A stretch of DNA of 64,000 bases. Source: JBDTSW01 sp963782605 (GTDB lineage Bacteria; Actinomycetota; Thermoleophilia; Solirubrobacterales; 70-9). Made by a program: the position numbers and the translations under genes. Positions 1 through 8,397 of the stretch are shown in pieces. The stretch covers positions 186,001-250,000 of the forward strand of contig CAWAKK010000001.1 in assembly GCA_963782605.1 (NCBI GenBank), written 5' to 3'. A model generated the notes under the pieces. That model was not told where the DNA came from, did no database searches, and worked only from the letters and a program-made list of their open reading frames with translations. Within the stretch, counting starts at the first letter, position 1, and every line of letters begins with the position of its first letter.

Positions 1-306
1 GTGGGCCTGCATGATCCCCAGGAGCTCTTCCCGCAGGCCCGTGCCGCGCAGATCGATCTCCTGCGGGGTTCCCTGGTGGACCTGGATGTTCCCGTCGCGA
101 GCGGCCTGGGCGATGAGAGCCCCGATCTGCCCGAGGGCGGCCAGGTCGTACGTCTCCCCCTGGACGTCGACCGCGTCCCGGTCCTGAAATGTGGCGCCGG
201 CGCCCGGGTCGTTCGTGGAGCTCAGCTGCTGTGAGGGGGCCAATGCGAGCCCCGCGGTGGCGCTCTCGCGCTCGCGGCGGCGCCGGAAGAAATCAAACAG
301 GCCCAC
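1..306 (-). CDS. Unknown small cytoplasmic protein, C-terminus outside window
   Basis: Reading leftward from a GTG at 306, the frame is open to the window edge, giving 102 codons. The product begins MGLFDFFRRRRERESA, a short basic opening seen in many small actinobacterial cytoplasmic proteins. A Gln/Ser/Gly/Ala-rich linker follows, and then a segment alternating hydrophobic helix (LGQIGALIAQ) with charged residues. Third codon positions are overwhelmingly G or C, which supports this strand over the overlapping forward frame. A weak GGGAG lies about 13 bases upstream of the GTG. It is divergent from the glutamine synthetase. I do not recognise a family and the end of the protein is not visible. 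Confidence 0.6.
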   Translation of the reverse strand, partial: MGLFDFFRRRRERESATAGLALAPSQQLSSTNDPGAGATFQDRDAVDVQGETYDLAALGQIGALIAQAARDGNIQVHQGTPQEIDLRGTGLREELLGIMQAH

Positions 307-377
307 GCCGCGATCGTACTCCCGATATCAGTCCACCACAGGGATAAGGAAAGAGCGGGATCTTTCGACGCATGGAC

Positions 378-421
378 AGAGGAAGGGGTCCGATTCCCCT
401 CTAGGCTGCGGGTTACCACCC
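378..421 (+). other. Two hairpins in the leader upstream of glutamine synthetase
   Basis: AGGGG (384-388) can pair with CCCCT (396-400) around the 7-base loop TCCGATT. GGGT (410-413) can pair with ACCC (418-421) around a 4-base loop. The first resembles a tRNA T-arm, but no matching acceptor stem or anticodon arm is present. It lies between the divergent start at 306 and the AGGAGG ribosome-binding site at 469-474. It may be a structured leader of the glutamine synthetase mRNA. It does not match the glutamine riboswitch classes as I know them. Confidence 0.25.
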
Positions 422-485
422 TTATGGAGGCCCGGACCGGCGGCGTGCACTTTGCGCGCCGCATCGCTAGGAGGCGACCACCCTG

Positions 486-2609
486 ATGCAGAACATCCGC
501 GAACACAACCTGAGCGCCGCGAAATGGACGACGAACGGAGCGGCTCTCGGCGCCGCCGACCTCACGCGCGACACCTATCCCTTCGGCGAGAGCGTCTTCT
601 CACCCGCCGTGCAGAAGGACCGGCTGGCCCCGGAGACGTACGCGAACCTTCAAGAGACGCTCGCCACCGGCGCTGCGCTCGATCCGTCCCTGGCCGACGA
701 GGTCGCTGAGGCCATGAAGGGCTGGGCGCTTGAACGCGGGGCCACTCACTACACCCACATGTTCCAGCCGCTCACTGGCCTCACGGCTGAGAAGCACGAC
801 TCCTTCATCGAGCCCGACGGAGAGGGCGGCGCGATCGCCACGTTCTCGGGCAAGGAGCTGATCCAGGGTGAGCCCGACGCTTCCTCCTTCCCGACGGGCG
901 GCATCCGCGCCACGTTCGAGGCTCGCGGATACACGGCGTGGGACCCCACGAGCCCGGCGTTCATCCTTCCCAACCCGAACGGCGCGCTGCTCTGCATTCC
1001 AACGGCCTTCACCTCCTGGACGGGTGAGGCGCTCGACCACAAGATCCCGCTGCTGCGCTCGATGGATGCCCTCTCGCGGTCGGCAACCCGCGCTCTGCGG
1101 CTGCTCGGCGACGACGAGACGAACAGGGTTTTCACCACGGTGGGCCCGGAGCAGGAGTACTTCCTGATCGACGAGCAGTACTTCTTCGAACGCCCCGACC
1201 TCGTGACGACGGGGCGCACGCTCTTCGGTGCCCTGCCACCGAAGGGCCACGAGCTCGACGACCACTACTTCGGCTCGATCCCGGAGCGGATCCTCGCGTG
1301 CATGCTGGAGACGGAGCTCGAGCTGGCGAAGCTGGGCGTGCCGGTCAAGACTCGGCACAACGAGGTCGCCCCCGGCCAGTACGAGATCGCGCCGATCTTC
1401 GAGAACTCGAACGTCGGCTCTGACCACCAGCAGCTCACGATGCAGCTGTTGCAGACCGTCGCTCGGAAGTACGGGCTCGTCTGCCTGCTGCACGAGAAGC
1501 CGTTCGCCGGCGTGAACGGATCGGGCAAGCACAACAACTGGTCGATGTCGACCGACACCGGCCACAACCTGATGGACCCGGGCGAGACCCCCGCGGAGAA
1601 CGCCACGTTCATGTTCTTCTGCGCGGCGGTGATCCAGGCCGTCAACAAGCACCAGGGCCTGCTGCGGGCATCCGTCGCCAACATCGGACAGGACCACCGC
1701 CTCGGCGCGAACGAGGCACCGCCGGCGATCATGTCGATCTTCCTCGGCACCGAGCTCGAGAAGGCGTTCGAATCGATCGCGGGCGAGGGCGACGGCGTCA
1801 CCCCCGGGGCAACGCTCGACCTCGGGACACCGGTCCTCCCGACCCTGCCGATGCACGGCGGCGACCGCAACCGCACCTCCCCGTTCGCGTTCACCGGCAA
1901 CAAGTTCGAGTTCCGGGCTTTGGGGTCGAGCATGTCGCTCGCGTTCCCGAACACGGTGCTGAACACGATCGTTGCCGAGGCCATCGACGAGCTCGCAGAC
2001 CGCCTCGAATCCGAGGGGCGCGAGAGCCTCGCGGAGATCGTGGGCGAGTCGTACGCGGGCAACAAGCAGATCCTCTTCGGAGGGGACAACTACGACGAGG
2101 AGTGGCACGCCGAGGCCGAGCGGCGCGGGCTCAAGAACCTCCGAACGACGCCGGATGCGCTGCCGGAGATCCTGAGCGACTCCACCGTGGCCGCGTTCGG
2201 GAGCTACAACGTGCTCTCGCGGCGCGAGCTCGAATCGCGTTTTGAGGTCTGGACCGAGCAGTACGTGATTCGCGCCAACATCGAGTCGGAGACGCTCGCT
2301 CGTATGGCTCGGACGATGTTGCTCCCCGCCGCTCTGCGCAACCTCAAGCTGATCGAGGAGGCAGGCATGAGCTCGCTCTCGAGCGGCGCGCGGGCGCTGG
2401 TCGACGAGTTCGTGGTGTGCATCGACAAGCTCGACCGGGCCAACCAGTACCCCGACGGGGTCGAGGGCCTCGAGCTGGCCGAGTTCGCCCGCGACAGCCA
2501 GCTTCCTGCGATGGCGGCGGCCCGAAAGGTGGCCGATCGCTTGGAGAAGGTCGTCGCCGACGACCTCTGGCCGCTGCCCAAGTACTCCGAGATCCTTTTC
2601 ATCAGGTAG
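486..2609 (+). CDS. glnN: Glutamine synthetase type III
   Basis: This enzyme makes glutamine from glutamate, ammonia and ATP in the cytoplasm. The 707-residue length is that of the GSIII family (about 700-730), far longer than GSI or GSII. Visible family signatures include NEVAPGQYEIAP (about residue 290) and the catalytic-domain string GVNGSGKHNNWS (about 340), followed by an FEFRALGSS block near 475. The ATG at 486 is preceded by a perfect AGGAGG at 469-474 with 11 bases between, which fixes the start. No P-II, adenylyltransferase or ammonium transporter gene is adjacent, so regulation cannot be read from context beyond the two leader hairpins. It converges with the L,D-transpeptidase gene, 25 bases away. 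Confidence 0.95.
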   Translation: MQNIREHNLSAAKWTTNGAALGAADLTRDTYPFGESVFSPAVQKDRLAPETYANLQETLATGAALDPSLADEVAEAMKGWALERGATHYTHMFQPLTGLTAEKHDSFIEPDGEGGAIATFSGKELIQGEPDASSFPTGGIRATFEARGYTAWDPTSPAFILPNPNGALLCIPTAFTSWTGEALDHKIPLLRSMDALSRSATRALRLLGDDETNRVFTTVGPEQEYFLIDEQYFFERPDLVTTGRTLFGALPPKGHELDDHYFGSIPERILACMLETELELAKLGVPVKTRHNEVAPGQYEIAPIFENSNVGSDHQQLTMQLLQTVARKYGLVCLLHEKPFAGVNGSGKHNNWSMSTDTGHNLMDPGETPAENATFMFFCAAVIQAVNKHQGLLRASVANIGQDHRLGANEAPPAIMSIFLGTELEKAFESIAGEGDGVTPGATLDLGTPVLPTLPMHGGDRNRTSPFAFTGNKFEFRALGSSMSLAFPNTVLNTIVAEAIDELADRLESEGRESLAEIVGESYAGNKQILFGGDNYDEEWHAEAERRGLKNLRTTPDALPEILSDSTVAAFGSYNVLSRRELESRFEVWTEQYVIRANIESETLARMARTMLLPAALRNLKLIEEAGMSSLSSGARALVDEFVVCIDKLDRANQYPDGVEGLELAEFARDSQLPAMAAARKVADRLEKVVADDLWPLPKYSEILFIR

Positions 2610-2634
2610 CCCTGCCCAGCACACGGGTGGCCAG

Positions 2635-3475
2635 CTACTGGCTGATCGCCACCGGAGTGCCCGGGGGAACGGCGTTCACGAGCGCGTTCACGTCGCGGTC
2701 GGCGGCACGAACGCAGCCGTTCGAGAGCGCTTGGCCAAGCGGCCCCGTGGTGCCGTGGAAGGCGATCCGGTTGCCCCCGTTCCACCCTGAGGGCAGATTC
2801 GGCTGGACGGCTGTAAGCGCAACCGCGCAGCACCCGTAGGCGGGATGGAGATTGCCGCGGAAGGTGTCGGTCACCGCGAACCGGCCGGTGGGCGTCGTCG
2901 ACCCGGGGGCACCGATGGTCACGGTGAAAGCCCGCACCACCTTGCCGTCGCGATGAAGCTCGGCGCGACGGTCTGAGCAGGTCCACAACGATCTCCAGCG
3001 TCGTTGACCCGGCCTTGAGCTCCCGTTCGTCGAGCCGGATCCAGCCGAGGCCATCGTTGCCGGTGAAAGGCGTGGGCACGCCCGCCCAGCCCTCGCCCTC
3101 GGTGCGCGAGACCCAGAAGGACCGCTGCGAGCCGAACTCGGTCTCTGATCCCACGGTCTTCACCACCGAACCGCCGGGCTTCGAGTGGACGTCGACCTTT
3201 TGGCCGGTCCGCACCCAGACGAACGGATTGCCGTTTTCGGGTAGGAGCAGCCTGTGGCCCGGCCGTGAGGTGAGCGCGAGGTCGCCCTCTTGCTCGGTGA
3301 TCCCGGCGAGCTTGTCGGACTTGGGTTTCAGAGCCGTCAGCTCGTGAGGCTCGATCTCGCCAGCCGCAGAGGGCTCCTCCTCATCGGACCCGCCGCCGAG
3401 CAGCAGCCCGGCCACCACCGCAAGCGCGATCGCCAGCACGCCGAGCGCGATCGTTCGCCAAGTCCCTGCCGTCAC
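2635..3475 (-). pseudogene. L,D-transpeptidase (YkuD domain), single-base frameshift
   Basis: This is a membrane-anchored cell-wall crosslinking enzyme family forming 3-3 peptidoglycan links. The frame from 3475 gives an N-terminal membrane segment (TIALGVLAIALAVVAGLL), an acidic linker and an SH3-like stalk ending TTLEIVVDL. The YkuD domain then continues in another frame from about 2973: SDRRAELHRDGK, a GAPGSTTPTGRF block and the catalytic signature HGTTGPLGQALSNGCVR with its His and Cys intact. Removing one base of CTGCTCAG (2973-2980 on the reverse strand) rejoins one protein of about 279 residues. Both halves have normal codon bias, so this is either a very recent mutation or a sequence error. 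Calls in either single frame would give misleading fragments. Confidence 0.85.
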
Positions 3476-3494
3476 GCCTATCTCGCTCTGTCGC

Positions 3495-3668
3495 TCAAGC
3501 TCGCCTGCCTCCGCTGGTCAGTGCTCGCCGCAAGCCGTCACCGACCCGCCGCCCTTGCCGTGTGACCTGACCCCAGGTGTAGCGCAGAACGGTAAAGCCC
3601 GCGCCACGAAGCGCCAGGGCGCGCTCGCGATCACGCATCAGGGGCAAGGACTGCCGGCGCGCCTGAAG
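3495..3668 (-). pseudogene. C-terminal remnant of a DUF559 endonuclease-fold protein
   Basis: The reverse frame ending at the TGA (3495-3497) reads DRERALALRGAGFTVLRYTW followed by GQVTRQGRRVGDGLRRAL. This matches the C-terminal end of DUF559 (Vsr-like fold) proteins, where a GY/F-x-V-L-R-x-T-W-x-x-V motif is typical. About 55 codons remain. Upstream, the frame runs straight into the 3' end of tRNA-Ser with no start codon and no N-terminal domain. It is therefore a truncated remnant joined to the tRNA end, as would be left by integration or deletion at that site. I judge it non-functional. Confidence 0.6.
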
Positions 3669-3757
3669 CGGAGAGGGCGGGATTCGAACCCGCGAGAGAG
3701 CTTGCGCCCCCTACTCGCTTAGCAGGCGAGTGCCTTCAGCCGCTCGGCCACCTCTCC
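3669..3757 (-). tRNA. tRNA-Ser(GCT)
   Basis: The reverse strand folds as a class II tRNA. The acceptor stem is GGAGAGG/CCTCTCC (3751-3757 with 3670-3676), with discriminator G at 3669. The anticodon stem is CTCGC/GCGAG around the loop CTGCTAA (anticodon GCT). It has a long variable arm and the T-arm GCGGG-TTCGAAT-CCCGC. No CCA is encoded. It reads serine AGC/AGU codons. The DUF559 remnant starts directly at its 3' end. Confidence 0.97.
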
Positions 3758-3854
3758 GAGACCTGGGACTTTGCCGGGTCGGCGCCCATTCTAGGTAGCT
3801 ACCGCTGGCCCGGCGGGGGGTGGCCGATGGGCCGCTAGTACGCTCGCCCGCGCC

Positions 3855-5081
3855 GTGAGCGATCCCGCCGAACTCGACGCCAAACGCGCCCGCTACGACG
3901 CCATCTTCGAGGCGGTGCAGCCACCATTCGCCTTCGTCGATCTCGGCGCCGCGACGGTCAACGCCGAGCGCATGCTGGGGCAGGCCGCAGGGCTTCCGAT
4001 CCGCGTCGCATCGAAGTCGGTGCGCTCCGTTGGGGTGCTGCGCCGGATCGCAGCGATGAATGACCGCTTCCGCGGAATCCTCGCGTTCACGCTGCCCGAG
4101 GCGCTGTGGCTCGCCGAGCAGGGCTTCGACGACATCGTGGTCGCCTACCCCACCGCCGACCGCGAGGCGATCGCCGAGCTGGTCGCCCTCGCCGCGCAGC
4201 ACCCCGAGCGGGCACCCGTGCCGATGATCGACGATGCGAACCAACTCGACCTGATCGAGGGTGCGATGGGCTCCGGCCGGACGGAGGTGCGCGTTTGCAT
4301 GGACATCGACGTCGGCTGGCGACCCGTCGGGGATCGCCTCATCCGCATCGGGACCAAGCGCTCGCCGCTTCACACCCCCGAGCGAGCGCAGGTGCTCGCT
4401 GAGGAGATCGCGACCCGGCCGGGAACGAGCCTGGCGGGACTGATGGCGTACGAGGGCCATATCGCAGGCCTAGGCGACGACGTCCCCGGCGAGCCGCTGC
4501 GAAGCGCGGCGGTTCGCTGGATGCAGTCGCGCTCCGAACGCGACATCCGCGAGCGCCTCCCCCGGATCGTTGACGCCGTGAGCAGGAGAACGCCGGATGG
4601 GATCTCCTTCATAAACGGTGGCGGTACCGGCAGCCTCGCCCGCACGGCCGCCGCGGGGATCGCCACGGAGCTCACCGCCGGCTCGGGCTTTTACGCGCCA
4701 CACCTGTTCGACAACTATCGCTCGCTCGACCTCGAGCCGGCCGCCTTCTTCGTGCTTCCGATTGTCCGGCGTCCGGCGCCGTGGACCGTGACCGCGCTCG
4801 GAGGCGGCTACCTCGCTTCCGGCCCCGGCAACAAGGCCCGTCTGCCTCAGCCCTACCTGCCCGACGGCCTTCGTCTGGACGACGAGGAGGGTGCGGGTGA
4901 AGTACAGACTCCTCTCGAAGGAATCCGAGCAAGGCGGCTTCGCATCGGGGACCGTGTCTACATGCGCCACGCCAAGGCAGGCGAGCTCTGCGAGCGCTTC
5001 AACTCCCTCTACCTGGTCGAGGGCGAGCGCATCGTTGATGAGGTGCCGACCTACCGCGGTGAGGGCAAGGCATTCCTCTGA
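3855..5081 (+). CDS. Fold-type III PLP enzyme (D-threonine aldolase / amino-acid deaminase family)
   Basis: This 408-residue protein has an alanine-racemase-type PLP barrel. The probable PLP lysine lies in RVASKSVRS near residue 55. The C-terminal part resembles the D-serine dehydratase/D-threonine aldolase domain, with FINGGGTGSL near residue 255 and a metal-site-like RHAKAGE...ER stretch near 375. The family deaminates or retro-aldol cleaves D-hydroxy amino acids, but the substrate here cannot be read. The GTG start at 3855 has a TACGCT box (3839-3844) 10 bases upstream and no Shine-Dalgarno, suggesting a very short leader. It converges with the methyltransferase and lactone-oxidase pair. 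Family is fairly sure, reaction is not. Confidence 0.8.
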   Translation: MSDPAELDAKRARYDAIFEAVQPPFAFVDLGAATVNAERMLGQAAGLPIRVASKSVRSVGVLRRIAAMNDRFRGILAFTLPEALWLAEQGFDDIVVAYPTADREAIAELVALAAQHPERAPVPMIDDANQLDLIEGAMGSGRTEVRVCMDIDVGWRPVGDRLIRIGTKRSPLHTPERAQVLAEEIATRPGTSLAGLMAYEGHIAGLGDDVPGEPLRSAAVRWMQSRSERDIRERLPRIVDAVSRRTPDGISFINGGGTGSLARTAAAGIATELTAGSGFYAPHLFDNYRSLDLEPAAFFVLPIVRRPAPWTVTALGGGYLASGPGNKARLPQPYLPDGLRLDDEEGAGEVQTPLEGIRARRLRIGDRVYMRHAKAGELCERFNSLYLVEGERIVDEVPTYRGEGKAFL

Positions 5082-5108
5082 CCCTCAGCCCAGATCCTTC
5101 CGTGTCCC

Positions 5109-5921
5109 TCAGCCAGCGCCCTCCCTCGCCCCGACGCCCTTGAAGAACGTGTAACAGAAGACGCCGTCGGCCTCCGCCGATCGATAGAGGTCGCGGATGC
5201 CCTCGTCGAAGCGTTCGGGGTCGGTGAGCTCAGCCGCGATCGCGGCGTCGCGCACCCCCTCGATCATCGCCGTGAACGTCCTGCGGGTAAAGCCGTCGAC
5301 GAGCTCGGGCCGGCTCGAGTCCGCATACACCATCAGGGGTTTGACTTGGGCATCCTCGAAGCCCGCCTCGGTGAGCAGTGGGTAGAGCTGACGGCCGATG
5401 AGTGAGTCGCCGCCCGCCCGGTGCTGCAATTCGATCAGGCAATCGATCGCCTCGCGCGCCCTCGGGCTGTCGGGATGAAAGTAGGCGGATCCGTGATCAC
5501 CCTCGATGGCGGTGAGGGTGCCGCCCGGGCGCAGCATGCCGCGCAGGACCACGAGCGCTTCCTCGGGCGCCGCCAGGTGTTCAAGCACGAAGCAGACGAA
5601 GACGTGATCGAAGCTCCCGTGCTCGAAGGGAAGCGAGAAGATGTCGGCCTGCCGAAACTCGACGTTCTCAAGCCCGGCGCGCTCGACCCGGCGTTTCGCC
5701 TCCGCCAAGGACTCGGCCGAGACATCGACCGAGACGAATTGAGCGTCCGGGCTGCGGGCACCCAGCGTGAGGGTCTGCGCGCCGACGCCGCAGCCGGCCT
5801 CGAGCACGCGACTGCCGCTCGGGTACGCCGTGCCGGAGTGCAGAAGGTCGAGAAGCGTCCCGGCTTGGTCTGAGAGGCGCTCGATCTCCCGCTCGTCGTA
5901 TCCGTGGACGTAGTCGCTCAT
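5109..5921 (-). CDS. Class I SAM-dependent methyltransferase
   Basis: A 270-residue protein with a clear Rossmann methyltransferase core. Motif I is VLEAGCGVGAQT (about residues 44-55), followed by an acidic residue at the end of strand 2 (FVSVDVS), FRQADIFSLPF, and DHVFVCFVLEHLAAPEEAL. This order is typical of UbiE/Methyltransf_11 family small-molecule methyltransferases. The substrate is unknown. The ATG at 5921 overlaps the natural TGA of the upstream lactone oxidase as ATGA, implying translational coupling. In the sequence as given, a one-base insertion in that upstream gene makes the two reading frames continuous, so a naive call would be one 710-residue protein. Confidence 0.85.
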   Translation of the reverse strand: MSDYVHGYDEREIERLSDQAGTLLDLLHSGTAYPSGSRVLEAGCGVGAQTLTLGARSPDAQFVSVDVSAESLAEAKRRVERAGLENVEFRQADIFSLPFEHGSFDHVFVCFVLEHLAAPEEALVVLRGMLRPGGTLTAIEGDHGSAYFHPDSPRAREAIDCLIELQHRAGGDSLIGRQLYPLLTEAGFEDAQVKPLMVYADSSRPELVDGFTRRTFTAMIEGVRDAAIAAELTDPERFDEGIRDLYRSAEADGVFCYTFFKGVGAREGAG

Positions 5922-7238
5922 CGCCCGGCGGCCCCCGCTGAGACGGCCTGGCCAAGTACCCGGTCCGTGTAGGCATTCGCGAATACTCCGGCGGGAGTCC
6001 AGGCGGGATCGAATCCGCTGGAAGTCCTTCCACCTCGGGTAGAGCGGCTCGAGGCCAGCCGCATCCCGAAAGTGACGCTTGCCCCAGTGCGGCCGCCCCC
6101 CGTAGTCGGCCGCGATCGCCTCGACCTCGCGGAAGTACGGCTCCCAGGCGAGCTTGCGGTCCTGGTGGACGGCGACGTAACAGGTCTCGCGGGCATGCGA
6201 GGGACTGAGCAGCGACTCGTCGGCGGCCACGAACCTGACCTCGATCGGATACGCCACGGCGTGCTCGGGCCTACGGGCCACCTCGAGCACACGCTCGATC
6301 GCCTCGCGAGCATGCTCGCGCGGGATCCCCCACTCCATCTCGGTGAAGCGAATGCGGCGCTGGGAAGCGAAGACCCGATACGAGCAATCCACCTTCCTCG
6401 ACCGGCCCACCCCGCGCGAAGCGATTCGTGACAGGCGCGAGGCCTGCGAGGGAATGTGCCTTGCTCCAAGCGCGAAGAGCGCGCCCACCCAGTTCTCGAG
6501 CATCACCTCCTGGGCGTAGACGGCTGCCGGGGGCTTCGGTCGGGGCGGCTCTTCGGTCCTCCGGCTCTCGCGGCAGAGCGCCACATCGGTTCCTGGGAAG
6601 ACGTAGAACTCGAAGTGGTCGGTGCCCGCGTTGAGCTCGTCCAAGCGACTGAGGACATCATCGAGGGGCTTGGGGCTGTCGACCCGATCCAGGGTGAACG
6701 CGGGGACCGTGCGCACGGTCACCGAGTAGATGACGCCGAGCGACCCGAGGCCGACCCGCGCAGCCGCGAGCAAGTCCGGATCCCCATCGGAGACCTCCAC
6801 GAGCTCGCCGTCGGCGGTGACGAGCTCGAGCGCCGCGATCTGCGCCGAGATGTTCTGAAAGCGCTCTCCGGTCCCATGGGTGCCGGTGGAGATCGATCCG
6901 GCCACGCTCTGGCAGTCGATGTCGCCGAGGTTCTCGAACGCCACTCCCCGCCGGTCGAGCGCCCGGTTGAGATCGGCCAGAACGGCGCCGCCTTCGACCT
7001 TGAAGAGGCCAGCCGCGCGGTCGAAGTCCAAACCACGCCCAAGCCGGTCGAGCCGGACCATGACCCCGTCCGTGAGCGCGATGTCGGTGAACGAGTGGCC
7101 CGAGGCGGACGCACGCACCCGTCGGCCCGCGCGGGCAGCATCAGAGACGACCGCTTGGAGCTCGTCGAGGGTTTCCGGGACGGCGATCTCGGCCGGCTCG
7201 CAGCGCTGATCGCCCGCCCAGTTCGTCCAGGTGGCCAT
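5918..7238 (-). CDS. FAD-linked sugar-lactone oxidase (arabinono-1,4-lactone oxidase type), one-base frameshift near its end
   Basis: The N-terminal FAD domain shows TNWAGDQRCEPAEIAVP, a GHSFTDIALTDG motif and SVAGSISTGTHGTG, and the C-terminal ALO domain shows PHWGKRH. This is the vanillyl-alcohol-oxidase superfamily, branch of L-gulonolactone, D-arabinonolactone and alditol oxidases. After FQRIRSRLD the frame slips. Deleting one base near 5996 restores the family ending PAGVFANAYTDRVLG and a stop at 5918-5920, giving about 439 residues, normal for the family. As sequenced, the protein reads on into the methyltransferase. The start is ATG 7238 (MATWTNWAGD); upstream in-frame codons lack family similarity. 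It is co-transcribed with the methyltransferase. Confidence 0.8.
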
Positions 7239-7326
7239 CGACGCGCAGCCTACGATGCGGGCCGCCTCGGCCCACCACCTCGCCACCCGTGGCGGGTTAG
7301 GCTGAGGAAGCGCCTCACGGCGCCTC

Positions 7327-7415
7327 GGAGGGGTGGCAGAGCGGTTGAATGCGGCGGTCTTGAAAACCGTTGACCGGGTTCACTCGGTCCGGGGGTTCGA
7401 ATCCCTCCCCCTCCG
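7327..7415 (+). tRNA. tRNA-Ser(TGA)
   Basis: A class II tRNA. The acceptor stem is GGAGGGG/CCCCTCC (7327-7333 with 7408-7414), with discriminator G at 7415. The anticodon loop is CTTGAAA (anticodon TGA). It has a long variable arm and a T-arm with loop TTCGAAT. No CCA is encoded. It reads UCN serine codons. The spurious reverse frame over it gives the familiar GGGGIRTPGP peptide of serine tRNAs. Confidence 0.97.
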
Positions 7416-7468
7416 CTTTCGAGGCTTGTTCGAGCGCGCTGGATAGAGTCGCGCATCTTGGGGGTGCG

Positions 7469-7924
7469 ATGATCGACATCGAATCAACTGTGGAGATCGA
7501 CCGGCCAGCCGAGGAGGTCTTCGCGTTCGTGGCCGATCAGGCAAACGCGCCTCGATGGCAGGCCGGACTGCACGAAGTCCGGTGCCTCACAGATGGCCCG
7601 GTCGGAGTGGGCAGCGAGCATGAGTTCGTCCGCGTCTTCGCAGGACGCCAGGTCGCATCGCGTAACCGATTCGTCGAGTTCGAGCCGGGCCGGTATGTGG
7701 CTTTCGAGATCCCTTCCGGGTGGATTACGGGCCGCGCCTCCTACCTCGCAGAGCCGCGCCCCTCGGGCGGAACGGTCCTGGTCAGTCGGATGCAGTTCCG
7801 GGTCCGGCGTCCCGCGGCGCTGCTTGAACCCATCCTCGGCCGGCTGCTGGCCCGAGACTCTCGACGTGACGAGGCCCGACTCAAGCGTCTGCTGGAGCAA
7901 GGCGTCACGTCCGCCACCCGGTAG
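7469..7924 (+). CDS. SRPBCC/START-like domain protein
   Basis: A 151-residue protein starting MIDIESTVEIDRPAEEVF, the usual first strand and helix of the helix-grip (polyketide cyclase/START) fold. Then come AFVADQANAPRWQAGL and alternating strands ending in a long C-terminal helix (ARDSRRDEARLKRLLEQ). Members bind hydrophobic ligands or act as coenzyme-A-linked cyclases. Nothing here specifies a ligand. I chose ATG 7469, preceded by GGGGG, because the longer in-frame extension would begin inside tRNA-Ser. It stands alone between the tRNA and the CsbD promoter. Confidence 0.8.
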   Translation: MIDIESTVEIDRPAEEVFAFVADQANAPRWQAGLHEVRCLTDGPVGVGSEHEFVRVFAGRQVASRNRFVEFEPGRYVAFEIPSGWITGRASYLAEPRPSGGTVLVSRMQFRVRRPAALLEPILGRLLARDSRRDEARLKRLLEQGVTSATR

Positions 7925-7971
7925 GTGGCGGATCCGAGCGACCTACGGGCCCGGGGCACGCCGGTTGCATC

Positions 7972-7997
7972 GTTTCCACGCCAAGTCCCACGGGTAC
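7972..7997 (+). promoter_or_regulatory. Sigma-B/sigma-F-type promoter of csbD-like gene
   Basis: GTTTCC (7972-7977) and GGGTAC (7992-7997) are separated by 14 bases. This matches the general-stress sigma consensus (GTTT, 12-16 bases, GGGTA). It lies about 35 bases upstream of a CsbD-family gene, whose Bacillus founder is a sigma-B target. A strong AGGAGG follows before the start codon. Confidence 0.6.
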
Positions 7998-8034
7998 CTG
8001 CCTCCTACCACCGAACTAGGAGGCAATTCAGACA

Positions 8035-8223
8035 ATGGGTATCACCGACAAGGTCAGCGGCAAGGTCAAGCAGGCCGTCGGCGACATCACGGGGGACAGT
8101 GATACGCGTCGCGAGGGCGTCGACGAGGAGCGCAAGGGCGAGAAGAAGGAAGAGCTCGACCGCGCTCAGGATCGCGCCGACAACAAGGCGGAGGAAGTGG
8201 CGGACCTCGAGCGTCGCACCTAG
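8035..8223 (+). CDS. CsbD family stress protein
   Basis: A 62-residue, highly charged protein. MGITDKVSGKVKQAVGDITG is the CsbD family opening (a G-K-x-K-E/Q-x-x-G-D-x-T-G pattern), followed by an acidic/basic helical tail. The family is general-stress induced and has no known enzymatic activity. Start ATG 8035 is set by AGGAGG about 10 bases upstream. The sigma-B/F-type promoter at 7972-7997 and the terminators at 8232-8292 make it a one-gene transcription unit. A STAS anti-sigma antagonist is encoded 1.3 kb away. Confidence 0.9.
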   Translation: MGITDKVSGKVKQAVGDITGDSDTRREGVDEERKGEKKEELDRAQDRADNKAEEVADLERRT

Positions 8224-8231
8224 GGATGGGT

Positions 8232-8292
8232 GGGGCGCGGCAAGCGCCCCTGGACGGTTGATGGAGGGGCCCGGCAGACGCCGGGCCCTTTT
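8232..8292 (+). terminator. Tandem hairpins, rho-independent terminator after csbD-like gene
   Basis: GGGGCGC/GCGCCCC (8232-8238 with 8244-8250) is followed by a 9-bp perfect stem GGGCCCGGC/GCCGGGCCC (8267-8275 with 8280-8288). The second stem has a 4-base loop and is followed directly by TTTTCTT. The second hairpin has the classic intrinsic-terminator form. Confidence 0.85.
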
Positions 8293-8397
8293 CTTGCGCG
8301 CGTCGCGCAGCGTCGCTACGGTCTGAACGATCCCTTGCCCGCGCGGGAGCGGGCCGGCGCGCACGGCGGCGGGCTGGTGAACTTGGGAGAGGCGATG

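Noticed and set aside
1..234. 77-codon forward frame at the window start
   Set aside because: Antisense to the reverse gene beginning MGLFDFFRR, which has better third-position bias.
378..421. Glutamine riboswitch or tRNA upstream of glutamine synthetase
   Set aside because: No acceptor or anticodon stem for a tRNA and no recognisable glutamine-I or -II motif.
222..506. 94-codon reverse frame upstream of glutamine synthetase
   Set aside because: It covers the leader hairpins and ribosome-binding site, its bias is poor and it conflicts with the better frame starting at 306.
600..2624. 674-codon reverse frame over the glutamine synthetase gene
   Set aside because: Low-complexity Arg/Gly/Ala-rich product with no family similarity; it mirrors the GC-rich codons of a clearly real gene.
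7250..7456. Reverse frame encoding a GGGGIRTPGP peptide
   Set aside because: Standard artefact of translating a serine tRNA gene antisense.
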